Below are positions 1-8,565 of a stretch of 64,000 nucleotides of DNA, piece after piece; within the stretch, counting starts at the first letter, position 1, and each line of letters opens with the position of its first letter. Under the pieces are notes generated by a model. That model saw only the letters and a program-made list of their open reading frames with translations. It made no database searches and was not told where the DNA came from. The position numbers and the translations under genes were made by a program. Source of the DNA: Clostridioides difficile (GTDB taxonomy: Bacteria; Bacillota; Clostridia; Peptostreptococcales; Peptostreptococcaceae); NCBI GenBank assembly GCA_024919175.1, contig CP103804.1, positions 248,001-312,000 on the forward strand, in the 5' to 3' direction.

Positions 1-917
1 TCTTCTATCTTTTTATCTTTTCCAACCATATTGTGTGCAGCTATAATTCCTTGTTTTACAGCTATAGGCCAGATGGCATTTTTACCTACAACATCCCCTG
101 CTGCATATATATCTTTTTTTGTTGTTTGGCATCTATCATCTATTGTTATGCCTCTGTCATATTCTATTCCTGTTTCATCTAAAAAGTCAGCATTAGCTTT
201 AACTCCTGTAGCTACGATTACCATGTCTGCATCAAGGATTTCTCCATTTGAAAATGCAACACCTTTAACATCTTTGCTATCATCTAAAACAATTTCTTGT
301 ATTGATGCACTTGGATAAAATTTTACGCCTTTTTCTTTAAATTTATTTTCATATACTGATGCTGTATATTCATCTAATTGTCTATCTAAAATATATTTTT
401 CCATAAAGGCTACTGAAATATCTAGCTGCTCATATTTAAATAAACCAATTAAAGCATCTATTCCAACTAGTCCTGCACCTATTATAACGACTTTCTTCGA
501 TTTTTCTGCCTTCTCTTTTATTTTATAAATATCGTCTATGTTTCTTACAGAGTATACAAAATTTCCTTCTCTTAAATTCTTTATAGGAGGAATAGCAGAA
601 GATGCACCTGTAGCTATTAAAAGCTTATCATAATTTACATCAGTGTCTTCCATTTGAACTAGTTTTTTATTTGTGTCTATTCCTTTAACAGTTTTACCTG
701 AAATCCAATTTATATTGTTTTTCTCCATAAAGTCTTCATCAACAAAGTTTATTTGTTTTAAAGTTCTGTGTTCAGATATAACATGATGTAGCATACATCT
801 TGAGTATATATTTTCATCTTTAGAAATTATTACTATGCTAGAATCTTTATCTAATTCTCTCAATGTTTTTGCTGCATTTATACCAGCAGCACTAGCCCCT
901 AACACTACATAATTCAT
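1..917 (-). CDS. FAD/NAD(P)-dependent oxidoreductase of the CODH cluster (3' end outside window)
   Basis: The frame stays open to the window edge, so about 305 N-terminal residues are visible and the C-terminus is missing. The protein opens with an FAD-binding dinucleotide fold (VVLGASAAG), has a second NAD(P)-binding GxGxxG (VVIIGAGLVG) near residue 145, and a typical FAD-contacting IYAAGDVV segment near residue 280. This is the NADH oxidase / CoA-disulfide reductase class of pyridine nucleotide oxidoreductases. It overlaps the upstream Fe-S gene by about 26 bp and follows cooS, so it probably passes electrons between CO dehydrogenase, the Fe-S protein and NAD(P)H (inference). Two adjacent ATGs (920 and 917) follow AAGGAGG; 917 gives the better spacing. 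Confidence 0.85.
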   Translation of the reverse strand, partial: MNYVVLGASAAGINAAKTLRELDKDSSIVIISKDENIYSRCMLHHVISEHRTLKQINFVDEDFMEKNNINWISGKTVKGIDTNKKLVQMEDTDVNYDKLLIATGASSAIPPIKNLREGNFVYSVRNIDDIYKIKEKAEKSKKVVIIGAGLVGIDALIGLFKYEQLDISVAFMEKYILDRQLDEYTASVYENKFKEKGVKFYPSASIQEIVLDDSKDVKGVAFSNGEILDADMVIVATGVKANADFLDETGIEYDRGITIDDRCQTTKKDIYAAGDVVGKNAIWPIAVKQGIIAAHNMVGKDKKIE

Positions 918-1365
918 CATTTTCCTCCTTCTGTAATTCAATTGCCCCACTTGGGCAATTAGCTACACATCTAGGATATTCTTCATCTTTACATAAGTCA
1001 CATTTAAGTATGTTTTGCTTGCTTCTATCATCTGGTTTTAATAGCCCATATGGACAAGACATTACACACATATAACATGAACCACATTTTTCTTCATCAT
1101 ATGAAACAATTCCACTTTGACTATCTTTATGCATTGCACCACTCATACATGCTAAAGCACATTCTGGCTCATCACAGTGTCTGCAAAGAATTGGAACTGG
1201 ATTATTATGTTTGCTATCTAGCTCTATATGCCCTCTACTATCATTATCTATATTTTCTAAATCAAGAGTATACATGTCATAATCTTTATTATGCTTTAAC
1301 ATACAAGCTAATACACAACTTTTACAGCCTGTACATAAATCTTTATTTATAAAAATTCTATGCAT
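892..1365 (-). CDS. CooF-like four-cluster ferredoxin protein
   Basis: About 157 residues holding four cysteine clusters of the DMSO-reductase-B/CooF type: CTGCKSCVLAC at the N-terminus, CRHCDEPECALAC, CGSCYMCVMSCP, and a final CDLC...CVANCP. These should bind four [4Fe-4S] clusters. The gene starts inside the end of cooS and its 3' end overlaps the flavoprotein gene, so the three are translationally coupled. The likely role is electron transfer from CO dehydrogenase to the flavoprotein. An in-frame ATG at 1377 also exists, but it lies directly on the AAAGGA motif; the ATG at 1365, giving MHRIFINKD, matches the family start better. Cytoplasmic, no signal peptide. Confidence 0.88.
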   Translation of the reverse strand: MHRIFINKDLCTGCKSCVLACMLKHNKDYDMYTLDLENIDNDSRGHIELDSKHNNPVPILCRHCDEPECALACMSGAMHKDSQSGIVSYDEEKCGSCYMCVMSCPYGLLKPDDRSKQNILKCDLCKDEEYPRCVANCPSGAIELQKEENDELCSVRG

Positions 1366-3259
1366 TACATTCCACATCCTTTAACCCTAAATTTTTTCTT
1401 CTGTCTATTATTATTTGTTCTAATTGATCAGCTGAAGATTTAGGATCTGGATTCACTATAACATGTCCTCCTGTTAAGTCTTTTAATTTTTCTGTTAATA
1501 CCTCTGTTACTAATTTTCCTCCTGTTATGAATGGAGGTAATGCTAAATGAAGAGGTAAGCCAAGAGCAAGTCCAAAAGCTCCATCAGCTAATGCTTGTTC
1601 TTCCAACCATTGTGGAGCTGAAAGCACTAATGGTAATTGTGGTAAATCTATTCCAAGCTCAGCAGCTAACTCTGTCGCTACTATTTCAAGTCTTCCTATA
1701 GCTAAACAAGGCCCAAAGTTTAATACTGGTGGTATTCCTAAAGTCTTACATACTTCTTTTAAGTTTTCTCCTGCTAATTCTTCTGCTCCAGGTGACATAA
1801 GACCAACATTTTCTAATCCTCCAGTAGAACATCCTGCTGAAAGTACTATAATATCTTTTTTAATTAACTCCTTAGTTAATTCAACAGTATTTATATCATG
1901 ACCTCCTGCTGTCATATTTGAACATCCTACAACAGCTGCAACCCCTTTAATTTTTCCTTCTGCAATTAAATTAATAAGAGGTTTCCATGAATCTCCTAAA
2001 AAGGCTTTTAGATTCTTTTCACTTACACCAGTTAAAGATTGTTCAAATCCATGGTCTTTTGGTATATCTATTTCAACACTTCCTCTTCTATCTTTATAAG
2101 ATTCTAGTGCTTTTTGTATTAAGGAATTACTAAGTTCATCTAAATTACTTCTATCTAATTCTATATATTCTGCATTTGCTTTTTTAGCAACATCGTCTAA
2201 GCAAACCATTTTTACTTTATATTTGTCTGCTATTGGTTCAAGTCCAGGTATAGTACAGTTAAATTCAGAAAGAACTATATCTATTGCTCCAGTTGATAAA
2301 ACAGCTTCACTTGTAAAGTTGTTACCAGCATGACCTGCGAATACTTCTTGATAATGTTCTCCTCTTAATTGTAAATCTTGACCAACACATGTACATCCTA
2401 CTAACTTAAATCCTTTTGCCCCAACAGATTGAGCCAATTTTATAACATCTTCATCTTTTAACCTATCTTGGAAATTTGCAAATGTTGAATGTTGATGACC
2501 TGTTATCATTATATTTATGTAGTCTGGGTCTATTACATTAAATCCTACAGGAGCCATTCTTATAACTGGTTCTCCTAACATAACATCATTTAAAAGATTT
2601 GTTAGAGTAAGACCATATAACCCTGTTGATATTCCTAAATTTAAACAGTTAACTAACATGTCTACTGGGTCACTGTTTAAGTTTGTTGATGATTTTACTA
2701 TTGCATCAAACACTTCTGATTTTGCACCACCAGGCATTATACCTAACTCTTTCCATTTTTTTACTCTAGGTGCATAAGCTATTTTTTCTACTAATTCCAT
2801 CTTGTCATCTCTTGATTTATATAAATCATTTATAACTTTATCAGCTACTTTTATACATTTATCGTATTTTTCATCACTTTCTATTCCAAACATCTCTGCT
2901 AATTGATTTAATGTTTTTTCTCCCTTAATAACACCTTTAGTTATTCCAACATTTTTTAAATTCTTAGCTGTATTTTCTACCACATGTAAATAACAAGCTG
3001 CCCCTGATGCTACTGCTCTTAAAAAGTTTCTTGCTACTATAGTATCTGCATCTGCTCCACATACACCTCTTGGTGATTTTGGAGTTACTCTACATGGTCC
3101 ATTTGAACAGAGTCTACAACAGACTCCTTGAAGTCCAAAACCACATTTAACCTTTTGATCTTCAGTTCTATGAAATGCTGTTTCAACATCCTTTGAAGCT
3201 ACAAAACTTTCTAATTTCTTGTCTGCACTTTCGCACATTTTACAAGTGTTACAAGCCAT
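1358..3259 (-). CDS. cooS: anaerobic Ni-Fe carbon monoxide dehydrogenase, catalytic subunit
   Basis: 633 residues, the usual length of monofunctional CooS. It interconverts CO and CO2 at a Ni-Fe-S C-cluster. The N-terminus carries the B/D-cluster cysteines (CNTCKMC; CGFGLQGVCCRLCSNGPC). C-cluster ligands appear downstream: HQHSTF, GCTCVGQD, VGCSN, AGCSTG and NFGPCLA. The start follows AAGGGGG with good spacing. It leads an operon with the Fe-S and flavin proteins. No acetyl-CoA synthase subunits are nearby, so this looks like a stand-alone CODH for CO oxidation or reductant disposal rather than the Wood-Ljungdahl complex itself. Its promoter appears to sit inside a long inverted repeat (see 3284-3357). 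Confidence 0.95.
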   Translation of the reverse strand: MACNTCKMCESADKKLESFVASKDVETAFHRTEDQKVKCGFGLQGVCCRLCSNGPCRVTPKSPRGVCGADADTIVARNFLRAVASGAACYLHVVENTAKNLKNVGITKGVIKGEKTLNQLAEMFGIESDEKYDKCIKVADKVINDLYKSRDDKMELVEKIAYAPRVKKWKELGIMPGGAKSEVFDAIVKSSTNLNSDPVDMLVNCLNLGISTGLYGLTLTNLLNDVMLGEPVIRMAPVGFNVIDPDYINIMITGHQHSTFANFQDRLKDEDVIKLAQSVGAKGFKLVGCTCVGQDLQLRGEHYQEVFAGHAGNNFTSEAVLSTGAIDIVLSEFNCTIPGLEPIADKYKVKMVCLDDVAKKANAEYIELDRSNLDELSNSLIQKALESYKDRRGSVEIDIPKDHGFEQSLTGVSEKNLKAFLGDSWKPLINLIAEGKIKGVAAVVGCSNMTAGGHDINTVELTKELIKKDIIVLSAGCSTGGLENVGLMSPGAEELAGENLKEVCKTLGIPPVLNFGPCLAIGRLEIVATELAAELGIDLPQLPLVLSAPQWLEEQALADGAFGLALGLPLHLALPPFITGGKLVTEVLTEKLKDLTGGHVIVNPDPKSSADQLEQIIIDRRKNLGLKDVECNA

Positions 3260-3283
3260 TACAAATTCCCCCTTATATTTTTA

Positions 3284-3357
3284 TATTAAATAAGTAGATT
3301 TTGATAGTATTATAGTGATTGACTACAATTTAACTATCAAAATCTACTTATTTAATA
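3284..3357 (-). promoter_or_regulatory. 25-bp perfect inverted repeat enclosing the probable cooS -10 box
   Basis: The arms 3284-3308 and 3333-3357 are perfect reverse complements, separated by 24 bp. On the minus strand the spacer ends with TATAAT (3314-3309), right against the downstream arm, about 50 bp before the cooS start. One arm would therefore cover the -35 region and the other the start of the transcript. No T-run follows the hairpin on either strand, so it is a poor terminator candidate for the upstream lipoprotein gene. An operator or a 5'-UTR structure is more likely; this is inference. Confidence 0.6.
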
Positions 3358-3430
3358 CCACGTTTTCCCAAGCTTTAAACAGAATATAAATTATTAAAAT
3401 AAATATATATATTTATTTTTTTTTACACTT

Positions 3431-4498
3431 TTAATTGTTTAAATCTGTACTTATTTTTTCTAGTTTATTTAACACTCTATCCTTCTCACTTCCATCTAGT
3501 ACTTTTGGTTGATAATTATTTCTAGAGTTACTAGATGTTATTGCTGTTGGTATTATATTTGGTTCTTTAATTGAAGATAGTTTATTATCAGAGAAGGTAA
3601 AAGTTTGTTGATATATATAGCTGTCTGTATCAGAAGGATTCTTATTTCCTCCAAAACAGAAATTCCCTAAACTATAAGCTATATACTTACCTTTATACTT
3701 TTCTATTCCTTGAACTACATGAGGATGAGAACCTATAACTAAGTCTGCACCCTTATCTATTACATAATGAGCAAAATCTTTTTGTTTTTTATCTGGAGAA
3801 TATTCCAGCTCTATACCCCAGTGAAAATAAACCATAACAACATCTGACTTCTCTTTTAGGGCTTTAATATCGTCTTCCATTTGTTTTAAGTTTTTTTCAT
3901 TGTATTCAGTTGACAATCCATTATATCCCAATAAACCTACTTTAATTCCATTAACATCTATTACTGCATCCTTACCTAAACCAAAATAATTTATCTTATT
4001 TTCATCTAGTATAAACTTTGTATCCTTCATTCCTTCTTCAAAATAATCCTCTGAATGGTTATTTGCAACACTTACTGCTTCCACACTTCCAGATTTTAAA
4101 ATGTTTATATATTCTGGTTTACCTTTAAACGCAAACTTCTTCTCCTTCGCATTTGATGCATTAGTAAGAGGGCCTTCTAAGTTAACTATTGTCAAATCAT
4201 CTTTTTCAAATATAGGTTTTACATTTTTAAGAAAATAATCATAGTCTTTTGCTTGTCTTTCAAATTCATGGTCAAAACTACCATAGTATGATGAACCTTT
4301 ATAGTTTCCCATAGTTACATCACCAGCGAAACTTATAGTTATATCTTTTTTTATAGGCTCTCTTTTTTGTTCTTCAACCTGATTTTGATTATTATTAGAG
4401 TCTTTTTTAATGTTATTTTCATTATTAGAATTATTAGAACATCCTACTACAAGCAACAATAGACTCATGATACATATGTAAACTAACTTATTTTTCAT
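3431..4498 (-). CDS. CapA/PgsA-family lipoprotein, metallophosphatase fold
   Basis: About 355 residues. The N-terminus is a lipoprotein signal: MKNKLVYI, a hydrophobic stretch and the lipobox LLVVGC, followed by an Asn/Lys/Gln-rich linker. The rest matches the CapA / poly-gamma-glutamate synthesis family: ITISFAGDVTMG, VNLEGPLT, VANNHSEDYFEEG, VYFHWGIE and GSHPHVVQG supply the metal-ligand and catalytic positions. It is expected to be anchored outside the membrane. No polyglutamate synthesis genes (capB, capC) are adjacent, so a specific polymer cannot be assigned. The ATG at 4498 has AAAGGAG at ideal distance; an upstream in-frame start at 4519 has no comparable site. Confidence 0.85.
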   Translation of the reverse strand: MKNKLVYICIMSLLLLVVGCSNNSNNENNIKKDSNNNQNQVEEQKREPIKKDITISFAGDVTMGNYKGSSYYGSFDHEFERQAKDYDYFLKNVKPIFEKDDLTIVNLEGPLTNASNAKEKKFAFKGKPEYINILKSGSVEAVSVANNHSEDYFEEGMKDTKFILDENKINYFGLGKDAVIDVNGIKVGLLGYNGLSTEYNEKNLKQMEDDIKALKEKSDVVMVYFHWGIELEYSPDKKQKDFAHYVIDKGADLVIGSHPHVVQGIEKYKGKYIAYSLGNFCFGGNKNPSDTDSYIYQQTFTFSDNKLSSIKEPNIIPTAITSSNSRNNYQPKVLDGSEKDRVLNKLEKISTDLNN

Positions 4499-4712
4499 AT
4501 TAAATCTCCTTTGAATCAATAAATTCTTAATGAAATGTACTCTTTAAGAGTATAACATTTTTAAATGTAATCCATACATAACTTTTATACTTTAATTTTA
4601 TTTTTAAGGTAAGCTTCTCTAAGATAAATAAAAATATAAGCATATTAAAATTTATTGTAAAACTTTAAAATAAGAATATCACAATAAAGTTTTTATTGTA
4701 GAATTAATTTAA

Positions 4713-4741
4713 TTGTTATATTCAATAATATTTGTTATAAT
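4713..4741 (+). promoter_or_regulatory. sigma-A type promoter of the ferredoxin gene
   Basis: TTGTTA (4713-4718), a 17-bp spacer and TATAAT (4736-4741, preceded by a TG-like TTTGT) place a start site near 4748, about 34 bp before the ferredoxin ATG. It is the only + strand gene in this neighbourhood, so it needs its own promoter. Confidence 0.7.
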
Positions 4742-4781
4742 GTTATTGAATTACAATACATATAAAAGGGAGGATTTCAAA

Positions 4782-4952
4782 ATGGCATATAAAATTACTG
4801 ACGCTTGTATAAGCTGTGGTGCTTGTGAGGCTGAATGCCCTGTTAGCTGTATATCAGCTGGAGACGACGCATATGTTATAGATGCTGGTTCTTGTATAGA
4901 CTGTGGTTCTTGTGCAGGAGCTTGTCCTGTAGATGCACCTCAACCAGAATAA
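4782..4952 (+). CDS. 2[4Fe-4S] ferredoxin
   Basis: A 56-residue clostridial-type ferredoxin with two complete cluster motifs, CISCGACEAECP and CIDCGSCAGACP, related by the usual internal symmetry. It is a soluble low-potential electron carrier for enzymes such as pyruvate:ferredoxin oxidoreductase, hydrogenase and CODH. The ATG at 4782 follows AAAGGGAGG and gives the canonical MAYKITDACISCG start; an upstream in-frame ATG at 4713 overlaps the promoter and is not credible. The gene is monocistronic, with its own promoter and terminator. It lies close to the CODH genes but is transcribed oppositely, so a dedicated partnership is only possible, not shown. Confidence 0.97.
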   Translation: MAYKITDACISCGACEAECPVSCISAGDDAYVIDAGSCIDCGSCAGACPVDAPQPE

Positions 4953-4967
4953 TAATCGGTTATTCAT

Positions 4968-5015
4968 AAAGAGACTGGCTTAATTTGATTTTATCAATAT
5001 TAATCAGTCTCTTTT
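4968..5015 (+). terminator. Rho-independent terminator after ferredoxin
   Basis: AAAGAGACTG (4968-4977) pairs with CAGTCTCTTT (5005-5014), followed by a T-rich stretch. The structure could also act for the opposite strand. Confidence 0.85.
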
Positions 5016-5107
5016 ATTTATAGCTTAACTGTATTTTATCCTTTGGGATGATACTTTGATATCTAAATCCAGTATTACTACTTTCAATTTGCTCATTATA
5101 AAATCAC

Positions 5108-5773
5108 CTATTCTTTTATTTTCCCATCAATTATAGAAATAACTCTATCTGAAATTTTGGCAATATTATTATCATGAGTTACAAGAAGTAATGTTTTATT
5201 AAGCTTTTTAGTAGACATCTTTAAAAGTTCTATAACTATATCACTATTTTTACTGTCTAGATTTCCTGTAGGTTCATCTGCTAATATAATGCTTGGAGAT
5301 GTAGATAATGCTCGTCCTATAGCAACTCTTTGTTGTTGACCCCCAGATAACTGACTTGGAAGGAACTTCCTCTTATCTTTAAGCCCAAGCATATCTATTA
5401 ATTCGTTTATATAATTTTCATCAACTTTTTCTTTTCCCATTAACAGTGGAAGTTTAATATTTTCTTCAACTGTAAGTATTGGGATTAAATTATACTGTTG
5501 AAATACAAAACCAATTTTTTTTCTTCTATATTCTGACATAGCTATATCTGAAAATGTATTTATATCTTTATTATCAACAATTATTTTTCCAGAAGTAGCT
5601 CTCTCAATACCTCCTAGTAAATAAAGTAATGTACTTTTTCCACTTCCACTTGGACCCATTATTGATACAAATTCACCTTTATCAATTTCAATATTTATAT
5701 TTCTTAGAACTTCAACTTTTGATTCTTTTCTCCCATATATCTTGCATAAGTCTGTTGTTTTTAATATATTCAT
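5108..5773 (-). CDS. ABC transporter ATPase of the MacB/LolD type
   Basis: 221 residues, the standard length for the ATPase partner of FtsX-type permeases. Visible motifs: Walker A GPSGSGKST near residue 41, Q-loop FQQYN, signature LSGGQQQRVAIGRALS and Walker B IILADEPTGNLD, then the H-loop VTHD. It lies 16 bp downstream of its permease, behind GGAGG. Together with the kinase and regulator genes upstream it forms a four-gene sensing and transport module. Members of this class export or remove lipids, peptides or peptide antibiotics; no substrate can be read from the sequence. Confidence 0.92.
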   Translation of the reverse strand: MNILKTTDLCKIYGRKESKVEVLRNINIEIDKGEFVSIMGPSGSGKSTLLYLLGGIERATSGKIIVDNKDINTFSDIAMSEYRRKKIGFVFQQYNLIPILTVEENIKLPLLMGKEKVDENYINELIDMLGLKDKRKFLPSQLSGGQQQRVAIGRALSTSPSIILADEPTGNLDSKNSDIVIELLKMSTKKLNKTLLLVTHDNNIAKISDRVISIIDGKIKE

Positions 5774-5789
5774 TTTTCCTCCTGTAACT

Positions 5790-8363
5790 TTATTCTATTC
5801 CATTTATACATTCAACCACGCGTTTACTTTTAATATGCTTGAATTGCAAGTGAGCAGTTACAGCTCCTATAATTATATTTACTGCTGTAATTAATATATA
5901 ATCCCAATATAGTAGGCTAAACTCTATTCCTAAACTTGATACTCCGCTATTAAGATATATTCCTTTTTGCAAAATACATGATAATATAATGGTAACTAAA
6001 CTTGATAATACTCCATAAGATATACCTTCATATACTATCATTTTATTTAAGATCTTTTGATTTGCTCCTATTGCTATTAATATTCCAAATTCATTAATTC
6101 TTGAGATTATGCTATATCCTATATTATTTATTACATTTATAATAGTAATTATAAATGTAATAAATACTATTCCTGTATTATAAATTTTGATTTTTTTATT
6201 TAATGTATCAACATCTTGTTTTTGCTTCACTATATTTGTCAATATTATTCTTTTAGAATTTGATTTTGATATAATTTTTGATATTTTATCTTCTATACTT
6301 TTATCATTTGCTCCTTTATCTAAATTGATATTAACAGAATAATAATCATTTATACCTGTGCTAACTTTAAATGTTTCTTGGTCAACAATAACATCCACAC
6401 TATTACTGGTTGTATTATACGCTTCGTGCATATAATCATATGATACTATAGCTCCAACTTTAAATTTTTTATATACATATTCTGAATCGTAATCAGTTAA
6501 TTTATAATACTTATCATCTATAATATTATCTTTTCTAAATTTTATACTAATTTTGTCACCAGGCTTTATATCTACAACACTTTTTCCATTTACTTGTGGA
6601 ACAGGATTTTTCCCATTTATTTGAGGGATATATACAATAGCCAAATTATTTTCTTTAATTTTGTTTATATCTATATTTCCTTCTATAATATAATCTTTCA
6701 ATCTATTAAGGGCATTATCATTATATCCTCTAAAGTTATTTTTTAAAATAGTCTCTTTTTTTACTTTATCATTCATCAAATACTCTTTTTTAGGAGTATC
6801 TTTATTATAATAATTTAAATCATCAAAATAGTCCTTATTCAAAATTTTTATATTATTCATTATTAACTTTGAATATGTAACTTGAGATGACTCTATATTT
6901 TTTACACCTTCAATTTTTTCTATCTCTTCTAAAATACTTTCTTTTATTCCACTACTCTTATTATCATTGTATATATTCATCATAAAATCAGAATTCATAT
7001 GTAAATTAGAAAAATAAACTGGATATCTCTTCTCTTTTAGATATCTATTATAGTTCAATAGAATAAACATAGTTCCACATATACACATAGAAAGGATTAT
7101 CATAAAAAAAGTTTTTTTATTTCTAAATATATTTTTAAGCGAAATTGCCTTAGAAAATTCTACAAACCTATTAAAAAAACTAAAACTGACAAAATTTCTT
7201 TCAAATATATTATCACTACTTCTTTTTATCAAACTTATAATAGTATTATTCATAATATTCCTACAAGTTAAAAAAGCTATTAATATTATAATAACTCCGA
7301 TTGATAAGATTGATAAAATTATTATGTCCTTTGGAAAAATCAATCCTATTTTTATGATTTCACCATTTAAGATAAATTTTGTATTTATATTTTCACCTAA
7401 TTTATAAAAAATCTTAGCTCCTAAATATCCTGTTATTATACCTATAGGTATCGAAATAAAATATAAAATTCTTAATTCTTGTAATATAACTTTAAACATG
7501 CCATTTCTATTAGTTCCTATTGCTCTTAATACACCATATTCTCCCATTCTGTTATATATAGATATATTAAATATTCCATATATAACAATTCCACATATTA
7601 AACTTACTATTAAAACTATTTTAAACTTATCATAAATTTCTTTATTTTCTGACGTTTCTAAACCTATTAAATCATTATGAGGTCTGATATTTTCCTTAGG
7701 AATAGAATTCTCTTTTGCTATTTTATTTATTTCATTGTTTATATCAACATTATTTTTAAATGCTATATATGTATTTATTTTATTCATATTATACAAATTA
7801 AGTGGTAACATTAGCTCCATATTAGCAATTGCCTTATGACTTTCTCTATCTTTAAGAATACCAACTATCTTGAATTTTTCTTTTTTAAATCCTTTTTTAT
7901 CATCGTTAACTTTCAACTCAATTTCTTGATTAATGTTAGGTTTAATACTTAAATTTTTCAATACCCAACTTTCAGCAATCATTTCATTTTTTTTATTTGG
8001 AAATCTTCCTTTTATTATTTCGGAGTCGCTTTTTATATAATCTTCGTTTACTAAAGTAAGCTCAACCAATTGTTTTTCTTCTTTTGATGTTGCCGCATAG
8101 TGTACTTTCAAACCCATGTTAGCTATATTAGTTTTATCTTCAATCCTTTTAATTTGTTTTTTATTCAAATCACTAAATATAACATGATAAATTCCTTGGG
8201 TATATCTCATATTTTGCATTTCTGCATATCTCGATGTCTCTAATAAGCTTCCAATAGCAACAATGAGAGCTATAGAAAGTATCATGCTTAATACTATTGA
8301 TATGGATCTTTTTTTATACATTTTTATATATTTTTTACTTAAATTAAAACTATCTTTGTTCAT
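5790..8363 (-). CDS. FtsX-family ABC permease with two FtsX domains
   Basis: 857 residues. An N-terminal membrane anchor is followed by a large extracytoplasmic domain (about residues 45-240) and three membrane helices with the FtsX signature (YGVLRAIGTNRNGMF near residue 275). A second anchor near residue 420 is followed by a longer extracytoplasmic domain (to about 720) and three more helices with a second FtsX-like signature (EFGILIAIGANQ). The arrangement is that of MacB-like or BceB-like mechanotransmission permeases rather than channel importers. The start has GGAGG. The pairing with a two-component system suggests a role in sensing or resisting an envelope-active peptide (inference). 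Confidence 0.88.
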   Translation of the reverse strand: MNKDSFNLSKKYIKMYKKRSISIVLSMILSIALIVAIGSLLETSRYAEMQNMRYTQGIYHVIFSDLNKKQIKRIEDKTNIANMGLKVHYAATSKEEKQLVELTLVNEDYIKSDSEIIKGRFPNKKNEMIAESWVLKNLSIKPNINQEIELKVNDDKKGFKKEKFKIVGILKDRESHKAIANMELMLPLNLYNMNKINTYIAFKNNVDINNEINKIAKENSIPKENIRPHNDLIGLETSENKEIYDKFKIVLIVSLICGIVIYGIFNISIYNRMGEYGVLRAIGTNRNGMFKVILQELRILYFISIPIGIITGYLGAKIFYKLGENINTKFILNGEIIKIGLIFPKDIIILSILSIGVIIILIAFLTCRNIMNNTIISLIKRSSDNIFERNFVSFSFFNRFVEFSKAISLKNIFRNKKTFFMIILSMCICGTMFILLNYNRYLKEKRYPVYFSNLHMNSDFMMNIYNDNKSSGIKESILEEIEKIEGVKNIESSQVTYSKLIMNNIKILNKDYFDDLNYYNKDTPKKEYLMNDKVKKETILKNNFRGYNDNALNRLKDYIIEGNIDINKIKENNLAIVYIPQINGKNPVPQVNGKSVVDIKPGDKISIKFRKDNIIDDKYYKLTDYDSEYVYKKFKVGAIVSYDYMHEAYNTTSNSVDVIVDQETFKVSTGINDYYSVNINLDKGANDKSIEDKISKIISKSNSKRIILTNIVKQKQDVDTLNKKIKIYNTGIVFITFIITIINVINNIGYSIISRINEFGILIAIGANQKILNKMIVYEGISYGVLSSLVTIILSCILQKGIYLNSGVSSLGIEFSLLYWDYILITAVNIIIGAVTAHLQFKHIKSKRVVECINGIE

Positions 8364-8414
8364 TCAGCATTATTACCTCCTTCCACCTCATATAATTAAT
8401 CGCAGTTTATATTT

Positions 8415-8455
8415 GATAAAAGTAATCATCTTTAATAAAGATGATTACTTTTATC
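8415..8455. repeat. 19-bp perfect inverted repeat upstream of the FtsX permease
   Basis: Arms 8415-8433 and 8437-8455 are perfect reverse complements with a 3-nt loop. It lies between the sensor kinase stop and the permease start. It has no clear T-run on either side, so it may be a weak terminator or attenuator that partly separates the kinase/regulator genes from the transporter genes, or an operator dyad about 50-90 bp before the permease start. Confidence 0.7.
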
Positions 8456-8565
8456 ATTTAAATTATTTTCTATGCTTAAAAAATAACATCTCTTCTTTAT
8501 TATTTCAATCTTTGTGTCATAACAGGTCAATTTAAAGCCACAAAAGGGATTTTTCTACATAATTT

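Noticed and set aside
1050..1352. A 100-codon + strand reading frame opposite the Fe-S protein gene
   Set aside because: It is antisense to a gene with four clear cysteine clusters; its His/Tyr/Leu-rich composition is the shadow of that gene.
3284..3357. Invertible promoter (phase-variable switch) at cooS
   Set aside because: The spacer is only 24 bp, far shorter than the known C. difficile switches, and inversion would leave no better promoter.
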